From Bacteroidales bacterium (GTDB lineage Bacteria; Bacteroidota; Bacteroidia; Bacteroidales; F082): a stretch of DNA of 64,000 nt. Numbering within the stretch: position 1 is the first letter of the stretch; each line of letters begins with the position of its first letter. The DNA lies in contig JAEFAE010000001.1 of assembly GCA_016291135.1 (NCBI GenBank), positions 1 to 64,000 of the forward strand, read 5' to 3'. The notes beneath the pieces are model-generated. The model did not search any database and was not told where the DNA came from. It was given only the letters and a program-made list of their open reading frames with translations. The translations under genes were made by a program, and so were the position numbers. Below, piece after piece: positions 63,407 to 64,000 of this stretch.

Positions 63407-64000
63407 ATGATCAAAAAAACTTTACTATCCATTGCTTTGTGCGGCTTGTTCGGATTCCTTTCCGCTCAATCGCTGCAATTCGGCTACTATGACGAGGAGG
63501 CCGCATTCCATGGCTACGACAACAACCTGCGCGTCATCTGCGACAACGCCCCCACCGAATGGGGTGAGATCGCCATGGAAAAGCTCGGCATCAAGAACCT
63601 CACTGCCAACGACATCAACGTCGTGGTCGAGAAGGAGGAGGTTTCCCTCGTTGAAGGCACGGAGAACTCCTTCTGCTGGGGCAATTGCTACACGCCGATG
63701 GTGTTTGTAAGCGACCCGCCGCTCCTGGTACCCGCTGGGACGGTTTCGGATCCGGGCGAACTTTCGTTCCACCACCAGATCGACCCCACTTTTGAGGGAA
63801 CCGGCATGATCCCCGGCACTTCGGTGGTCAAATACCACGCCTATCCCGCCGGACAACCCGAAGACCGCGCCACCCTCGAGGTCTGGTTTGCCTACCATGC
63901 GGAAAACGTGGTGGAGACGCCCGCCAGCTTCGGCAAGGCCTACCCCAACCCCGCCGTCAACACCGTCCGTTTCGATGTGCAAGGCGGCCATGGCACCATC
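63407..64000 (+). CDS. T9SS type A sorting domain protein (3' end outside window)
   Basis: An open frame of 198 codons running off the window end. It starts with a signal peptide (KKTLLSIALCGLFGFLSAQ). The passenger is one small beta domain (FGYYDEEAAFHGYDNNLRV, WGNCYTPMVF, EVWFAYHAENVVETP) of the kind seen in short Bacteroidales secreted proteins. The last visible residues, FGKAYPNPAVNTVRFDVQGG, open a type A sorting domain, so the gene probably ends within about 60 codons. Function unknown. Confidence 0.88.
   Translation, partial: MIKKTLLSIALCGLFGFLSAQSLQFGYYDEEAAFHGYDNNLRVICDNAPTEWGEIAMEKLGIKNLTANDINVVVEKEEVSLVEGTENSFCWGNCYTPMVFVSDPPLLVPAGTVSDPGELSFHHQIDPTFEGTGMIPGTSVVKYHAYPAGQPEDRATLEVWFAYHAENVVETPASFGKAYPNPAVNTVRFDVQGGHGTI

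Overview
The window looks like a chromosomal segment of an uncultured, moderately GC-rich Bacteroidales (phylum Bacteroidota). The evidence is threefold. Surface proteins carry type IX secretion (T9SS) C-terminal sorting domains, promoters carry the Bacteroidota -7 box TAnnTTTG, and the housekeeping gene types fit (long-form urocanase, sufBCDSE, yajC-ybbR-coaE, catalytic-only BirA, membrane LTA-synthase-like sulfatase).

Layout. 1-1317 is the 3' end of a large repeat-containing surface protein. 1320-4808 (minus) is a five-gene operon: T9SS type B protein, DUF1573 lipoprotein, yajC, ybbR-like, coaE. 4936-10304 (plus) holds hutU and mfd. 10670-40875 (plus) is the dominant feature: four giant secreted proteins in tandem (2351, 2566, 1648 and 3273 residues), each with a signal peptide, a T9SS type A sorting domain, its own TAnnTTTG promoter and, after each one, a strong hairpin. 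40876-41381 holds a palindrome, a terminator, an orphan sorting-domain remnant, another hairpin and tRNA-Ala. 41382-44515 (plus) encodes a patatin/outer-membrane-barrel fusion and a LicA-like kinase. 44512-49834 (minus) is the Fe-S assembly operon sufB-C-D-S-E plus a DUF59/SufT-like gene. 49939-55911 (plus) is an envelope operon: membrane PHP phosphoesterase, GT39/83-like glycosyltransferase, pepT, LTA-synthase-like sulfatase. 55881-61833 (minus) carries secA, a TlpA-like protein, coaD and a Nudix hydrolase. pyrE (plus), birA (minus) and the 5' part of another T9SS protein (plus, running off the end) finish the window.

The most interesting part is the giant-protein array. The second protein is built on a subtilisin fold whose catalytic His and Ser are replaced by Val and Ala, with the oxyanion Asn replaced by Asp: a probable dead protease. 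The third carries a textbook two-loop dockerin. The fourth carries a cohesin-like domain, gingipain/HagA-type cleaved-adhesin domains and a segment strongly reminiscent of the gingipain HA2 haemoglobin-binding domain. Together they suggest a secreted multi-protein surface assembly, possibly for adhesion or haem capture, built on non-catalytic scaffolds. That joint function is inference. Several short palindromic or tandem repeats (inside mfd, between sufB and sufC, after the fourth giant gene) point to dispersed repeat families in this genome.
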